NCBI RefSeq assembly: GCF_001556515.1
Contig: NZ_LSJA01000263.1
Coordinates: forward strand, 1 to 32,877
Length of the DNA: 32,877 nt
From: Caulobacter sp. CCH9-E1
GTDB lineage: Bacteria > Pseudomonadota > Alphaproteobacteria > Caulobacterales > Caulobacteraceae
Reading direction: 5' to 3'
Shown here: positions 1-6,563 of the stretch, one piece after another
Layout of the letters: each line of letters opens with the position of its first letter
How positions within the stretch are numbered: the first letter of the stretch is position 1
Program-made: the position numbers and the translations under genes
The notes under the pieces: model-generated
Told to the model about the DNA's origin: nothing
Databases searched by the model: none
What the model saw: only the letters and a program-made list of their open reading frames with translations

Positions 1-108
1 GGCCCGCCCCGGTGCCGAGATTGATGTTCACCGCCGACTGCGCCGTGACGCCGGCCGCGGCCATGGCGCAGTCGGCGGTGAACATCAATCTCGGCACCGG
101 GGCGGGCC
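1..108. repeat. Perfect 44-bp inverted repeat at the window edge (probable fold-back artefact)
   Basis: Bases 1-44 are the exact reverse complement of bases 65-108, with a 20-base spacer (45-64). The right arm encodes genuine FliP residues (SAVNINLGTGAG), so the left arm is the copy. A perfect 44-bp hairpin inside a conserved flagellar gene, starting at base 1, is best explained as a contig-end or library fold-back artefact. A real inverted duplication is possible but less likely. Confidence 0.9.
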
Positions 109-749
109 TGACCGACCGCGTGGTGCAACTGGTCGCGCTGATGACCGTGCTGTCGCTGGCGCCGTCGATCGTGATCATGACCACCTCGTTCGTGCGGATC
201 GTGGTGGTCCTGGGTCTGCTGCGCACCGCCATCGGGGTGCAGTCCAGCCCGCCGAACCCGGTCATCATCAGCTTGGCGCTCTTCCTGACCGCCATCGTCA
301 TGGGGCCGACCTTCGAGCGCTCCTACGACGCCGGCATCAAGCCCCTACTCGACAAGCAGATCGAGCTGCCCGAGGCCTTCGACGCCGCCAGCGGCCCGGT
401 GAAACAGTTCATGCTCAGCCAGGTCGATCGCGACGACCTGGCCCTGTTCGTCCGCCTCTCCAAGATCCCGCAGCCGAAGACCGCGGCGGAAACGCCGATC
501 AAGGTCGTCACGCCAGCCTTCATGATCTCGGAGCTGAAGCGCGCCTTCCAGATCGGCTTCCTGCTGTTCATCCCCTTCCTGGTCATCGACCTCGTGGTCG
601 CCAGCGTGCTGATGAGCATGGGCATGATGATGCTGCCGCCGGCGACCATCAGTCTTCCGTTCAAGCTGATCTTCTTCGTGCTAGTGGACGGCTGGCGACT
701 CGTCGCCGGCAGCCTCGTCGAGAGCTTCCAGCGCGGCGGGGCGGGTTAG
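12..749 (+). CDS. fliP: Flagellar export apparatus protein FliP, 5' end incomplete
   Basis: FliP is an inner-membrane core subunit of the flagellar type III export gate. The conserved family signature is visible from about residue 44 of the frame (LMTVLSLAPSIVIMTTSF, then RIVVVLGLLRTAIG and QSSPPNPVI). The C-terminal pair of hydrophobic segments (FLLFIPFLVIDLVVASVLMS, and LPFKLIFFVLVDGW) and the PATISLPFKL motif are also present. The frame opens at base 12, but bases 1-44 are an exact inverted copy of bases 65-108, so the first 11 residues are not FliP sequence. The genuine part starts at about base 45, where VTPAAAMAQ looks like the end of a cleaved signal peptide. The true start codon therefore lies outside the window. 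The C-terminus is intact and ends 30 bases before the ribokinase start. Identity is secure; the 5' boundary is not. Confidence 0.93.
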   Translation: MPRLMFTADCAVTPAAAMAQSAVNINLGTGAGLTDRVVQLVALMTVLSLAPSIVIMTTSFVRIVVVLGLLRTAIGVQSSPPNPVIISLALFLTAIVMGPTFERSYDAGIKPLLDKQIELPEAFDAASGPVKQFMLSQVDRDDLALFVRLSKIPQPKTAAETPIKVVTPAFMISELKRAFQIGFLLFIPFLVIDLVVASVLMSMGMMMLPPATISLPFKLIFFVLVDGWRLVAGSLVESFQRGGAG

Positions 750-779
750 CGCCTTTCCTACAAGACCCAGAAGACGACC

Positions 780-1691
780 ATGACGGTATTTGTTCTCGGC
801 TCCATCAATCTCGACGCGGTCGCGCGGGTCGATGACCTGCCCCGCCCGGGCGAGACCGTGGCTGGCCGATCGCTGGAGCTGTTCCTGGGCGGCAAGGGCG
901 CCAACCAGGCCGTGGCGGCGGCGCGAATGGGCGCGCCCACGCGCCTGATGGGCGCGGTCGGCCGGGATGACAGCGGCGCGAGCCTGAAGACCAAGCTGAC
1001 GGGCTATGGCGTTCAGGTCGGCGACGTGGTGGAGCTTGAGGACGCCCCCACCGGCCAAGCCCATGTCTGGGTCAGCGCCAGCGGCGAGAACATGATCGTG
1101 GTCACCTCGGGCGCCAACGCGCTGGTGACGCCCCAGCAGGTGGCCGGCGCCACGCTGGAGGGCCAACGGGTCCTACTCTGCCAACTGGAAACGCCGCCCA
1201 CCGCGATCGAGGCCCTGTTCCGCGCCGGCGCCGCCAAGGGCGCCCTGCGTATCCTGAACGCCGCGCCCGCCCTGCCCCAAGGCGCGGCGCTGTTCCCGCT
1301 GACCGACATCCTGATCCTGAACCAGACCGAGTTGGCGACCTACGCCAAGCTCGACCACGAGCCCGTGCGGCTGGAGGATGTCTCCCTGGCCGCGCGCAAG
1401 CTGATGAGCCGTCCGGACCAGACCATCATCGTCACCCTCGGCGCGGCCGGCGTCGCGGGCGTTCGGCGCGACGAGGCGTTCCTGGTCGAGGGACGAAAGG
1501 TCAAGGCGATCGACACGGTCGGCGCGGGAGACTGCTTCTGCGGCGCTCTGGCCGCGGGCCTGGCGGCCAACATGGAACTGCGCGACGCGGTCGAGATGGC
1601 GAACGCCGCGGCGGCGCTATCCGTGCAGAAGTCCGGCGCGGCGCCGTCCATGCCGAACCGGCGCGAGGTCGAGGCCTTCCTGAAGGGGTAG
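780..1691 (+). CDS. rbsK: Ribokinase (PfkB family carbohydrate kinase)
   Basis: This is a cytoplasmic kinase that phosphorylates D-ribose to ribose-5-phosphate with ATP. The 303-residue length is normal for ribokinase. The N-terminal signature GSINLDAVARVDDLPRPGET carries the substrate-binding Asp, followed by GGKGANQAVAAARMG (PfkB signature 1). The NAAPA and NQTE motifs of ribokinases are present. The C-terminal IDTVGAGDCFCGAL (PfkB signature 2) holds the catalytic base Asp near residue 251. Only a weak purine-rich site (AGAAG) precedes the ATG. No ribose transporter or other rbs gene is next to it, so it may serve nucleoside or ribose salvage. It ends three bases from the convergent PAS-domain gene. 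The family call is secure; substrate specificity is inferred from the motifs. Confidence 0.92.
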   Translation: MTVFVLGSINLDAVARVDDLPRPGETVAGRSLELFLGGKGANQAVAAARMGAPTRLMGAVGRDDSGASLKTKLTGYGVQVGDVVELEDAPTGQAHVWVSASGENMIVVTSGANALVTPQQVAGATLEGQRVLLCQLETPPTAIEALFRAGAAKGALRILNAAPALPQGAALFPLTDILILNQTELATYAKLDHEPVRLEDVSLAARKLMSRPDQTIIVTLGAAGVAGVRRDEAFLVEGRKVKAIDTVGAGDCFCGALAAGLAANMELRDAVEMANAAAALSVQKSGAAPSMPNRREVEAFLKG

Positions 1692-1694
1692 GCT

Positions 1695-2183
1695 CTAGGC
1701 CGCGCGGATGCCGGAATTGCTCTCGGCCTGGGCGCCGACCACCGCGTCGTAGCCCAGGATCATGTCGACATCCTTGCCATTGCTGGCCAGCGGCAGGCGC
1801 AGCCACAGGATCGACATGTGCGGCGCGCCGCGCCAGGCCAGGCTGTGGACGCCGACGCCCGGACGACGCTCGTCGACCACCTTGTCCAGCTCCTTGCGCC
1901 AATACTCGGCGGCGGCGGTGTTGTAGACTTCCGTCAGGCTCTTGCCGGTGATCTCACGACCGTAGACGCCATAGAGACCGGTGCCGGCCAGGCGCAGGCG
2001 GTAGTCGCGCGGCTCGCGCATGACGTCGATCAGGCTGACCGTGGGCAGCAGGCGCTTCATGTTGGACGGATGCAAGTCCACGCGGCCAGGGAGGCCAGCC
2101 CCCCGACGGAGGGACGCCCAATAGGCGAACATCTCCTGATGAGCGCGCGCCGCCGTGGCGGATGCGCTCAATTGCGCGGACAT
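1695..2183 (-). CDS. PAS-domain protein (alphaproteobacterial PAS_5-like family)
   Basis: This is a protein of about 162 residues made almost entirely of one PAS-like fold. The typical run in this family is a helical N-terminus (YWASLRRGAGLPGRVDLHPSNM), then LLPTVSLIDV, YRLRLAGTGLYGVYGREITGKSL and a C-terminal strand pair ending in a conserved GYD. Proteins of this kind are common and multicopy in Caulobacter relatives and are presumed soluble sensory or adaptor proteins; ligand and partner are unknown. There is no output domain. I prefer the ATG at 2183 (GGGGAC lies about 7 bases upstream). A GTG at 2225 in the same frame would add 14 residues. The upstream region is dense in GANTC sites, which suggests methylation-linked transcription. 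Confidence 0.7.
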   Translation of the reverse strand: MSAQLSASATAARAHQEMFAYWASLRRGAGLPGRVDLHPSNMKRLLPTVSLIDVMREPRDYRLRLAGTGLYGVYGREITGKSLTEVYNTAAAEYWRKELDKVVDERRPGVGVHSLAWRGAPHMSILWLRLPLASNGKDVDMILGYDAVVGAQAESNSGIRAA

Positions 2184-2305
2184 CTTCAGAGTCCCCAACA
2201 AGCCTTTGGAATCACTTCGATTCACTATCGCTTAAGGATCGAATCGCGGGCAAGTGAAAAAGGGCCTCCGCGACAAGATTTCCTTAAAGAGTCAACAGAA
2301 ACGGA

Positions 2306-2339
2306 AACGCCCGCCGTCCGGGTTCGGACGACGGGCGTT
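2306..2339 (-). terminator. Rho-independent terminator downstream of mucR (first copy)
   Basis: A 15-bp stem with one mismatch (arms 2306-2320 and 2325-2339, loop GGTT) is followed on the minus strand by a T-rich stretch (TTTCCGTTTCTG). It lies about 45 bases past the mucR stop and ahead of the PAS-protein promoter region. Confidence 0.75.
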
Positions 2340-2385
2340 GCGGGCCGGAAAGCCTCCTTCCGGTCAAGCTTTTGTTCGGACTCGA

Positions 2386-2805
2386 CTATTTACCCTTGCG
2401 CGCCGGCTTCCGGCCGCCTTGGCCCAGGCCCATCTGCTTGGCCAGGTTCGAACGCGCCTCGGCGTAGTTCGGAGCGACCATCGGGTAATCCTTGGGCAGG
2501 CCCCACTTGGCGCGATAATCCTCGGGTGTCATGTCGTACTTGGTGCGCAGGTGGCGCTTCAGCGACTTGAACTTGCGGCCGTCTTCCAGGCAGATCAGAT
2601 AATCCGGCGTGATCGAGCGCTTGACCGGAACCGCGGGCTCCTTGGGCGGCGCGGGCGGCTCGGCGGCCGGCGAACCCACGGTGGCCAGGGCTTGGTGCAC
2701 TTGCTTGATCAAAGCGGGCAAGTCGGCGGTCGCGACCACGTTGTTGCCGACATAGGCGGAGACAATACCCGCCGTCATCTCAATCAGATCGGATTGATCT
2801 TCCAT
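2386..2805 (-). CDS. mucR: MucR/Ros-family transcriptional regulator, copy 1
   Basis: This 139-residue DNA-binding protein belongs to the MucR/Ros family. In Caulobacter two such paralogs repress G1-phase and CtrA-dependent promoters. The N-terminal half (DLIEMTAGIVSAYVGNNVV...LPALIKQVHQAL) is the oligomerisation region; a Pro-rich linker follows. The zinc-finger core is CLEDGRKFKSLKRHLRTKY, followed by MTPEDYRAKWGLP, DYPMVAPNYAEARS and a basic Gly/Lys tail. The second Cys of the classical Ros finger is Asp here, and the position of the last His is Lys-Tyr, so the metal site is non-canonical. The ATG at 2805 is chosen because MEDQSDLIEMTA aligns with the start of the second copy (MEDKATLIELTA). 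The frame stays open to 2880 but that extension matches nothing. A strong terminator follows. Confidence 0.9.
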   Translation of the reverse strand: MEDQSDLIEMTAGIVSAYVGNNVVATADLPALIKQVHQALATVGSPAAEPPAPPKEPAVPVKRSITPDYLICLEDGRKFKSLKRHLRTKYDMTPEDYRAKWGLPKDYPMVAPNYAEARSNLAKQMGLGQGGRKPARKGK

Positions 2806-3032
2806 ATGGCCTCGCCCGTCGACAATCGTTTTGCTGATACGGACTGATTCCCACACCAGTCGAGGGACGCATACAAACATTGCATGCCTCGATCAATACG
2901 GACCAATCAAGATAACGGCTGTTAAAACCCAGTGTTTAAAATCCCAGCGGGCTTTAGGAATGAATGTGTAAGCTGGGTTGAGTTCCTGAACCCTGCACAG
3001 CTCGATAATCGAAAAACGGCGATATTCCGACG

Positions 3033-4256
3033 TTAACGTCCGAAATCGCGAGACAGCGCTAACATAGGGGTGCGCTGTGAGGCCGAGTATTCGTCGAGGG
3101 CGATTTCATCGTCTTGTCTCATCGCCTTCAATAGCGCGGGCGAGAGGCCAGAGCTGAGCGACCAGTCCCAATAGCGCAGGACGGTCTGGGCGCGATCGAT
3201 CGCGATTGCGTCATAGGTCGCCAGGGCGCGTTCGAGCGCATGATCCGTCACGCCCGCCCGGTCCGCCTCTCTCCGGCCTAGCCCGCGCCAGAGGCCGCGG
3301 AGCGCCGTTCGCGGCAGACCGGCGGCCTTGCAGAGGATCGCCAGCGGCTCTCCGCCTGGATCCGTAAAGATCTTGGCGCCCGTGATCGGCTTCAGCCCGA
3401 CGAGATAGGAGATCTCCTCGCCAATCTCCGGCGTCAATCCGGCTTCGGCCGCCGCGACCGCGACCTCCAGGCTGGCGAACGGACTCTTGCGGGCCGCCTC
3501 GAGATTGCGCTGGCGTCGCCCGATGAAGTCACGCGCCTTACGCGACAGCATGTCTTCCGGCGCCGCCGTTTCGGCCTCGTCGATAAGATCGGCGACGGCG
3601 TCTTGCAGGATGTCCCGGGGGATCGCGAACCGCCGCAGAATGCTCAGGCGGGTCTCGGCGTCGGCCCACCAGAACAGGACATAGGCATGGCTTGGCCGCA
3701 GTTCGGTCCGCCGCAGCAACAGCGCCGCAAGATGCGGCGCGTCGCGGCTGGCCGCGACCAGATGCTCGACGCCGTGGTGGCTGAACCGGGCCAGGTCGTT
3801 GCGCAGCAGCGCTTCGGCTACGGCCTCCTCGTCCATGTCGATCAAGGCGTCGGTGACAATCTCGTTGACGCCGGGCCGCTGGGCGATCAAGCGGCGGTGC
3901 TCGGGACCGGCCTGGTAGAGGCAAGCGATCAGGTCGGCGTCGCCGAGGTGGGCCGCCGCCTCCAGCAACGGCCGCGCCACCGACAACGCATCGCGCAGCA
4001 GCACGCGGACCAGCGGCCCCGGCGGATCGGCCATCCGCGCCAGGCGCCTGGCCACCCGCTCACGCTCGACAAGGCTTGCGTCGCGCAACAGCTCCAGCAG
4101 GAGATCGCTGGTCATGGCCCGCTCGAAGGCGTTGATCCGGCTGGCCGGCAGGCAGACCACGTCAGCCAGACGCTTGAGCAGAGTCGCGCGGGCGCGGGAC
4201 GCGAACGCCTCCGCCCGCGCCTCGTCCGACATGGAAATCGGCGACGGCTCGCTCAT
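3033..4256 (-). CDS. DUF2336 domain-containing protein
   Basis: This is a 407-residue, largely alpha-helical protein resembling DUF2336 proteins, a family found mainly in Alphaproteobacteria with no firmly established function. There is no signal peptide or membrane segment, so it is probably cytoplasmic. Leu/Ala/Arg-rich helical pairs repeat through residues 60-230 (such as ERERVARRLARMADPPGPLVRVLLRDA), giving a HEAT-like appearance. The C-terminal half contains the GLPRTALRGLWRGLGRR region. The ATG at 4256 is preceded by a weak TGAAG. It stands alone between mucR and the HxlR gene, transcribed in the same direction as mucR. The family call rests on overall resemblance; no catalytic motif is visible. 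Confidence 0.72.
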   Translation of the reverse strand: MSEPSPISMSDEARAEAFASRARATLLKRLADVVCLPASRINAFERAMTSDLLLELLRDASLVERERVARRLARMADPPGPLVRVLLRDALSVARPLLEAAAHLGDADLIACLYQAGPEHRRLIAQRPGVNEIVTDALIDMDEEAVAEALLRNDLARFSHHGVEHLVAASRDAPHLAALLLRRTELRPSHAYVLFWWADAETRLSILRRFAIPRDILQDAVADLIDEAETAAPEDMLSRKARDFIGRRQRNLEAARKSPFASLEVAVAAAEAGLTPEIGEEISYLVGLKPITGAKIFTDPGGEPLAILCKAAGLPRTALRGLWRGLGRREADRAGVTDHALERALATYDAIAIDRAQTVLRYWDWSLSSGLSPALLKAMRQDDEIALDEYSASQRTPMLALSRDFGR

Positions 4257-4358
4257 CGTCTTCAGCAGACCATTTTAGCCTTAACGCGCGATGAGCGAAG
4301 GGCGCACCACCCGGCGGCGGGCGCGAAAGGCGCGAGCGCCTAATGCTTCAGTAGCCCC

Positions 4359-4772
4359 CTAGGGCGCGCCCGCTGTTCCGGAGGTCGGGTCGCTCGGACC
4401 GGTGGCCGCCGGGTCGCAGGGGCGACCCAACTGGTGAAATTGATCGAGAATACACATGACGGCCAAGCCTCGATCGCTGAGCCTGTAGTCTGTCTGTCTT
4501 GGGAAGCCCGTCCCGGCGGTCCTGATCACCAGGCCATATTTCACCATGCCGCCGAGCCGCTCGGTCAGCACCTTGGCTGAAATTCCCGGTAGGCGCTCGG
4601 CAAGCTCCGTGTAGCGCAACGTCTCGCCTGACAGTTGCCAAAGCAGCACCGCGCTCCAGCGATGTCCAAGAAGGTGGAGCCACTCCTCGGCCGGACAGTC
4701 CGCATGATGGCGTACGGTCGGCGCCTTGAGCCGCTGGCCGTCAGCTATCGCCGCCACGCTCATTCTTCCCAT
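4359..4772 (-). CDS. HxlR-family winged-helix transcriptional regulator
   Basis: HxlR proteins are small dimeric winged-helix regulators, often controlling a divergent neighbour in response to reactive or aromatic compounds. The core is clear: CPAEEWLHLLGHRWSAVLLWQL, then LRYTELAERLPGISAKVLTERL (recognition helix), GLVIRT and DYRLSDRGLAV (wing). The cysteine in the N-terminal DCPAEEW is the one that is redox-active in some relatives. Two ATGs are possible (4772 or 4763); neither has a well-placed ribosome binding site, so the exact start is uncertain. It diverges from an AT-rich NTF2-like gene. The C-terminal tail (PSDPTSGTAGAP) is probably disordered. Confidence 0.85.
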   Translation of the reverse strand: MGRMSVAAIADGQRLKAPTVRHHADCPAEEWLHLLGHRWSAVLLWQLSGETLRYTELAERLPGISAKVLTERLGGMVKYGLVIRTAGTGFPRQTDYRLSDRGLAVMCILDQFHQLGRPCDPAATGPSDPTSGTAGAP

Positions 4773-4860
4773 TTGGATAGTAATGGGGGGGGCATGGATA
4801 AAAGATAACCTCCAAAGAATTACGGGGAAAAACGTGTACAAGGTCCATGCACCGGAGGCG

Positions 4861-5193
4861 ATGAATCACACGTTTGTTATGGCATTTAACAATAGAAAAA
4901 TAGATATAATTTTATCTCTTTACGCGGACGATGCGGTATTAGTCACTGACAGCGCCAGGCAGTCACTATTTGGTAAGGAATATATTCAAAAAAGTATCGA
5001 ATATTTACTCAATATATCCGACGCAATGACTTCGCGAGATACGTTGTGTATGCCGCATAAGGACTTGGCACTTTTACGCGCGGACGTAGACCTGAGGTTG
5101 GGGCGACAAATCATCTCAACGCATACGATGAGTGCGCTGATACGCCGGGAGCCGAACGGCCATTGGCTCTACGCCGGCGCCACGCTCCCCTAG
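4861..5193 (+). CDS. NTF2-like / SnoaL-type small protein, AT-rich and probably acquired
   Basis: This 110-residue product has the order of a SnoaL/DUF4440 NTF2-like fold: FVMAFNNRKIDIILSLYADDAVLV, then a GKEYIQKSIEYLL helix, then beta strands ending in HWLYAGATLP. Such cone-shaped proteins act as isomerases or ligand-binding proteins; no catalytic role can be read here. The ATG at 4861 is preceded by GGAGG only two bases away. An in-frame ATG at 4783 would add 26 residues and begins in a run of eight Gs. The first half uses TTA, ATA and AGA codons that are rare in this genome style, and is markedly AT-rich, which points to horizontal acquisition. It is divergent from the HxlR gene, its likely regulator. 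Confidence 0.65.
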   Translation: MNHTFVMAFNNRKIDIILSLYADDAVLVTDSARQSLFGKEYIQKSIEYLLNISDAMTSRDTLCMPHKDLALLRADVDLRLGRQIISTHTMSALIRREPNGHWLYAGATLP

Positions 5194-5475
5194 ACTTGAA
5201 GCTGTATTGGGCGACGGCGCGTGGCGATCCAATCGCTCCGCTAGAGCGCCTTGCGACCTGACCGCGCCAGCGCGCTGGCCTGAAGCCTGAGGATGATCAT
5301 AGAAAGCCCTGCGGCTATCCATCCGATGGACGCGCGCGGCTGTGACGCGGCGACGGCTCGATCCGCGCCCCTCGTCACTTAAGTCATTGAACCTTATGCG
5401 CCATCGCAAGACTCCTTTTCAGAAGCCCGCGATCAGCGACCTCGCTCCGACGCGAGATTCCGTCGAGCGCGCCCC
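5194..5475. other. Intergenic stretch without a convincing gene
   Basis: These 282 bases separate the 3' end of the NTF2-like gene from the 3' end of the minus-strand crotonase. A minus-strand frame over 5116-5409 exists but has no recognisable domain and mostly low-complexity Arg/Ala composition. I see no clear terminator hairpin, RNA gene or repeat. Confidence 0.5.
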
Positions 5476-6360
5476 CTAGCGGAACTCGGGGTCGACCCAT
5501 TCCGGCCAGATGTCCGGCAGGTCGCTGGAGACCTTGTTCGGATAGACCGGCGCGCGCTTTTCCAGGAACGAGGTCACGCCCTCCTTGGCGTCGCCCGACG
5601 CGCCGCGCGACTGGATCGCCCGGCTGTCGGCCTTGTGCGCCTCCATCGGATGCGCCGCGCCCGCCATGCGCCAGAGCAATTGGCGGGTGATGGCGACCGA
5701 GACCGGGGCGGTGTTATCGGCGATCTCGCGGGCCAGGGCGCGGGCGGCGGGCAACAGGTCCTCCGGCGCGTGCAGCGAGCGGACGAGACCGCGCTCCAGG
5801 GCCTCCTGGGCGGGGAACACCCGGCCTGTGTAGCACCACTCCAGCGCCGTCTGCAGACCCACGAGGCGCGGCAAGAACCACGACGACGCCGCCTCGGGAT
5901 TGATCCCGCGCCGCGCGAAGACGAAGCCGAACTTGGCCTCGGTCGAGGCCATGCGGATGTCCATCGGCAGCTGCATGGTGACGCCCACGCCGACCGCCGC
6001 GCCGTTGATCGCCCCGATGATGGGCTTGAGGCTATCGTACATGCGCAGAGTCACCCGCCCGCCGCCGTCGCGATAGATGTCGCCGACCTTGCCCTCCTCG
6101 CGCTCCAGGGCTTGCGGCGCGGAACGATCGAAGGTCGCCCCGCCTCCGCCAAGGTCCGCGCCAGCGCAGAAGGCCCGGCCCGCGCCCGTGACGATCACGG
6201 CCTTCACGGCGTCGTCGGCGTCGGTGATGTCGAACACCTCGATCAGGTCCTTCATCATCCGCGCGGTGAAGGCGTTCATCCGGTCAGGACGGTTCAGGGT
6301 GATCGTCGCGATCCCGTCCTCGACGTCGTACAGCAGGGTCTCGAAAGTCGGCTTCGACAT
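5476..6360 (-). CDS. Enoyl-CoA hydratase/isomerase (crotonase) family protein
   Basis: This 294-residue crotonase-fold enzyme acts on acyl-CoA thioesters in the cytoplasm. The oxyanion-hole segments are clear: AFCAGADLGGG near residues 64-74 and GAINGAAVGVG near 116-126. The region FARRGINPEAASSWFLPRLVG follows. The first catalytic Glu of classical hydratases (usually in PEI/PEV ahead of the GxxP motif) appears replaced, while the Glu in ALEWCYTG, matching the second one, is kept. That leaves hydratase versus isomerase activity open. The ATG at 6360 has a good GGGAGG eight bases upstream. The gene lies just upstream of, and in the same direction as, the P450, and a candidate 8-bp palindromic operator lies in its leader. 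It probably belongs to the same catabolic programme as the P450, GMC oxidoreductase, acyl-CoA ligase and MaoC genes. Confidence 0.88.
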   Translation of the reverse strand: MSKPTFETLLYDVEDGIATITLNRPDRMNAFTARMMKDLIEVFDITDADDAVKAVIVTGAGRAFCAGADLGGGGATFDRSAPQALEREEGKVGDIYRDGGGRVTLRMYDSLKPIIGAINGAAVGVGVTMQLPMDIRMASTEAKFGFVFARRGINPEAASSWFLPRLVGLQTALEWCYTGRVFPAQEALERGLVRSLHAPEDLLPAARALAREIADNTAPVSVAITRQLLWRMAGAAHPMEAHKADSRAIQSRGASGDAKEGVTSFLEKRAPVYPNKVSSDLPDIWPEWVDPEFR

Positions 6361-6388
6361 GGCGTTGGCCTCCCGGCGGTTCTTTTAA

Positions 6389-6396
6389 ACGATCGT
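6389..6396. promoter_or_regulatory. Candidate operator upstream of the crotonase gene
   Basis: A perfect 8-bp palindrome (ACGATCGT), set in AAACGATCGTAT, lies about 30 bases upstream of the crotonase ATG, between it and the possible promoter. Its length and position would suit a TetR-type repressor, but no regulator gene is adjacent. Confidence 0.3.
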
Positions 6397-6563
6397 ATGA
6401 TCTCGTGACGGCCCGACACAAGGCCCCGCTTTGGGGAGCCTGCGGCGGCGCGTCGCGACGCCAAGCTGGGCAAGCTGAGCCATTGTCCTTTGGCCCGGCC
6501 CCCTACCGGGCGCTCGTCCCAGCGCCGGCGCGAAGCCCCCCTTCGCGTCCGGCGCTTCTTTCA

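Noticed and set aside
2922..2939. Possible CtrA box upstream of mucR copy 1 (two TTAA half-sites)
   Set aside because: The half-sites are separated by 10 bases, whereas the CtrA consensus needs 7.
4301..4358. Short hairpin (AGGCG/CGCCT) after the HxlR gene as a terminator
   Set aside because: Five-pair stem with only three Ts after it; too weak to call.
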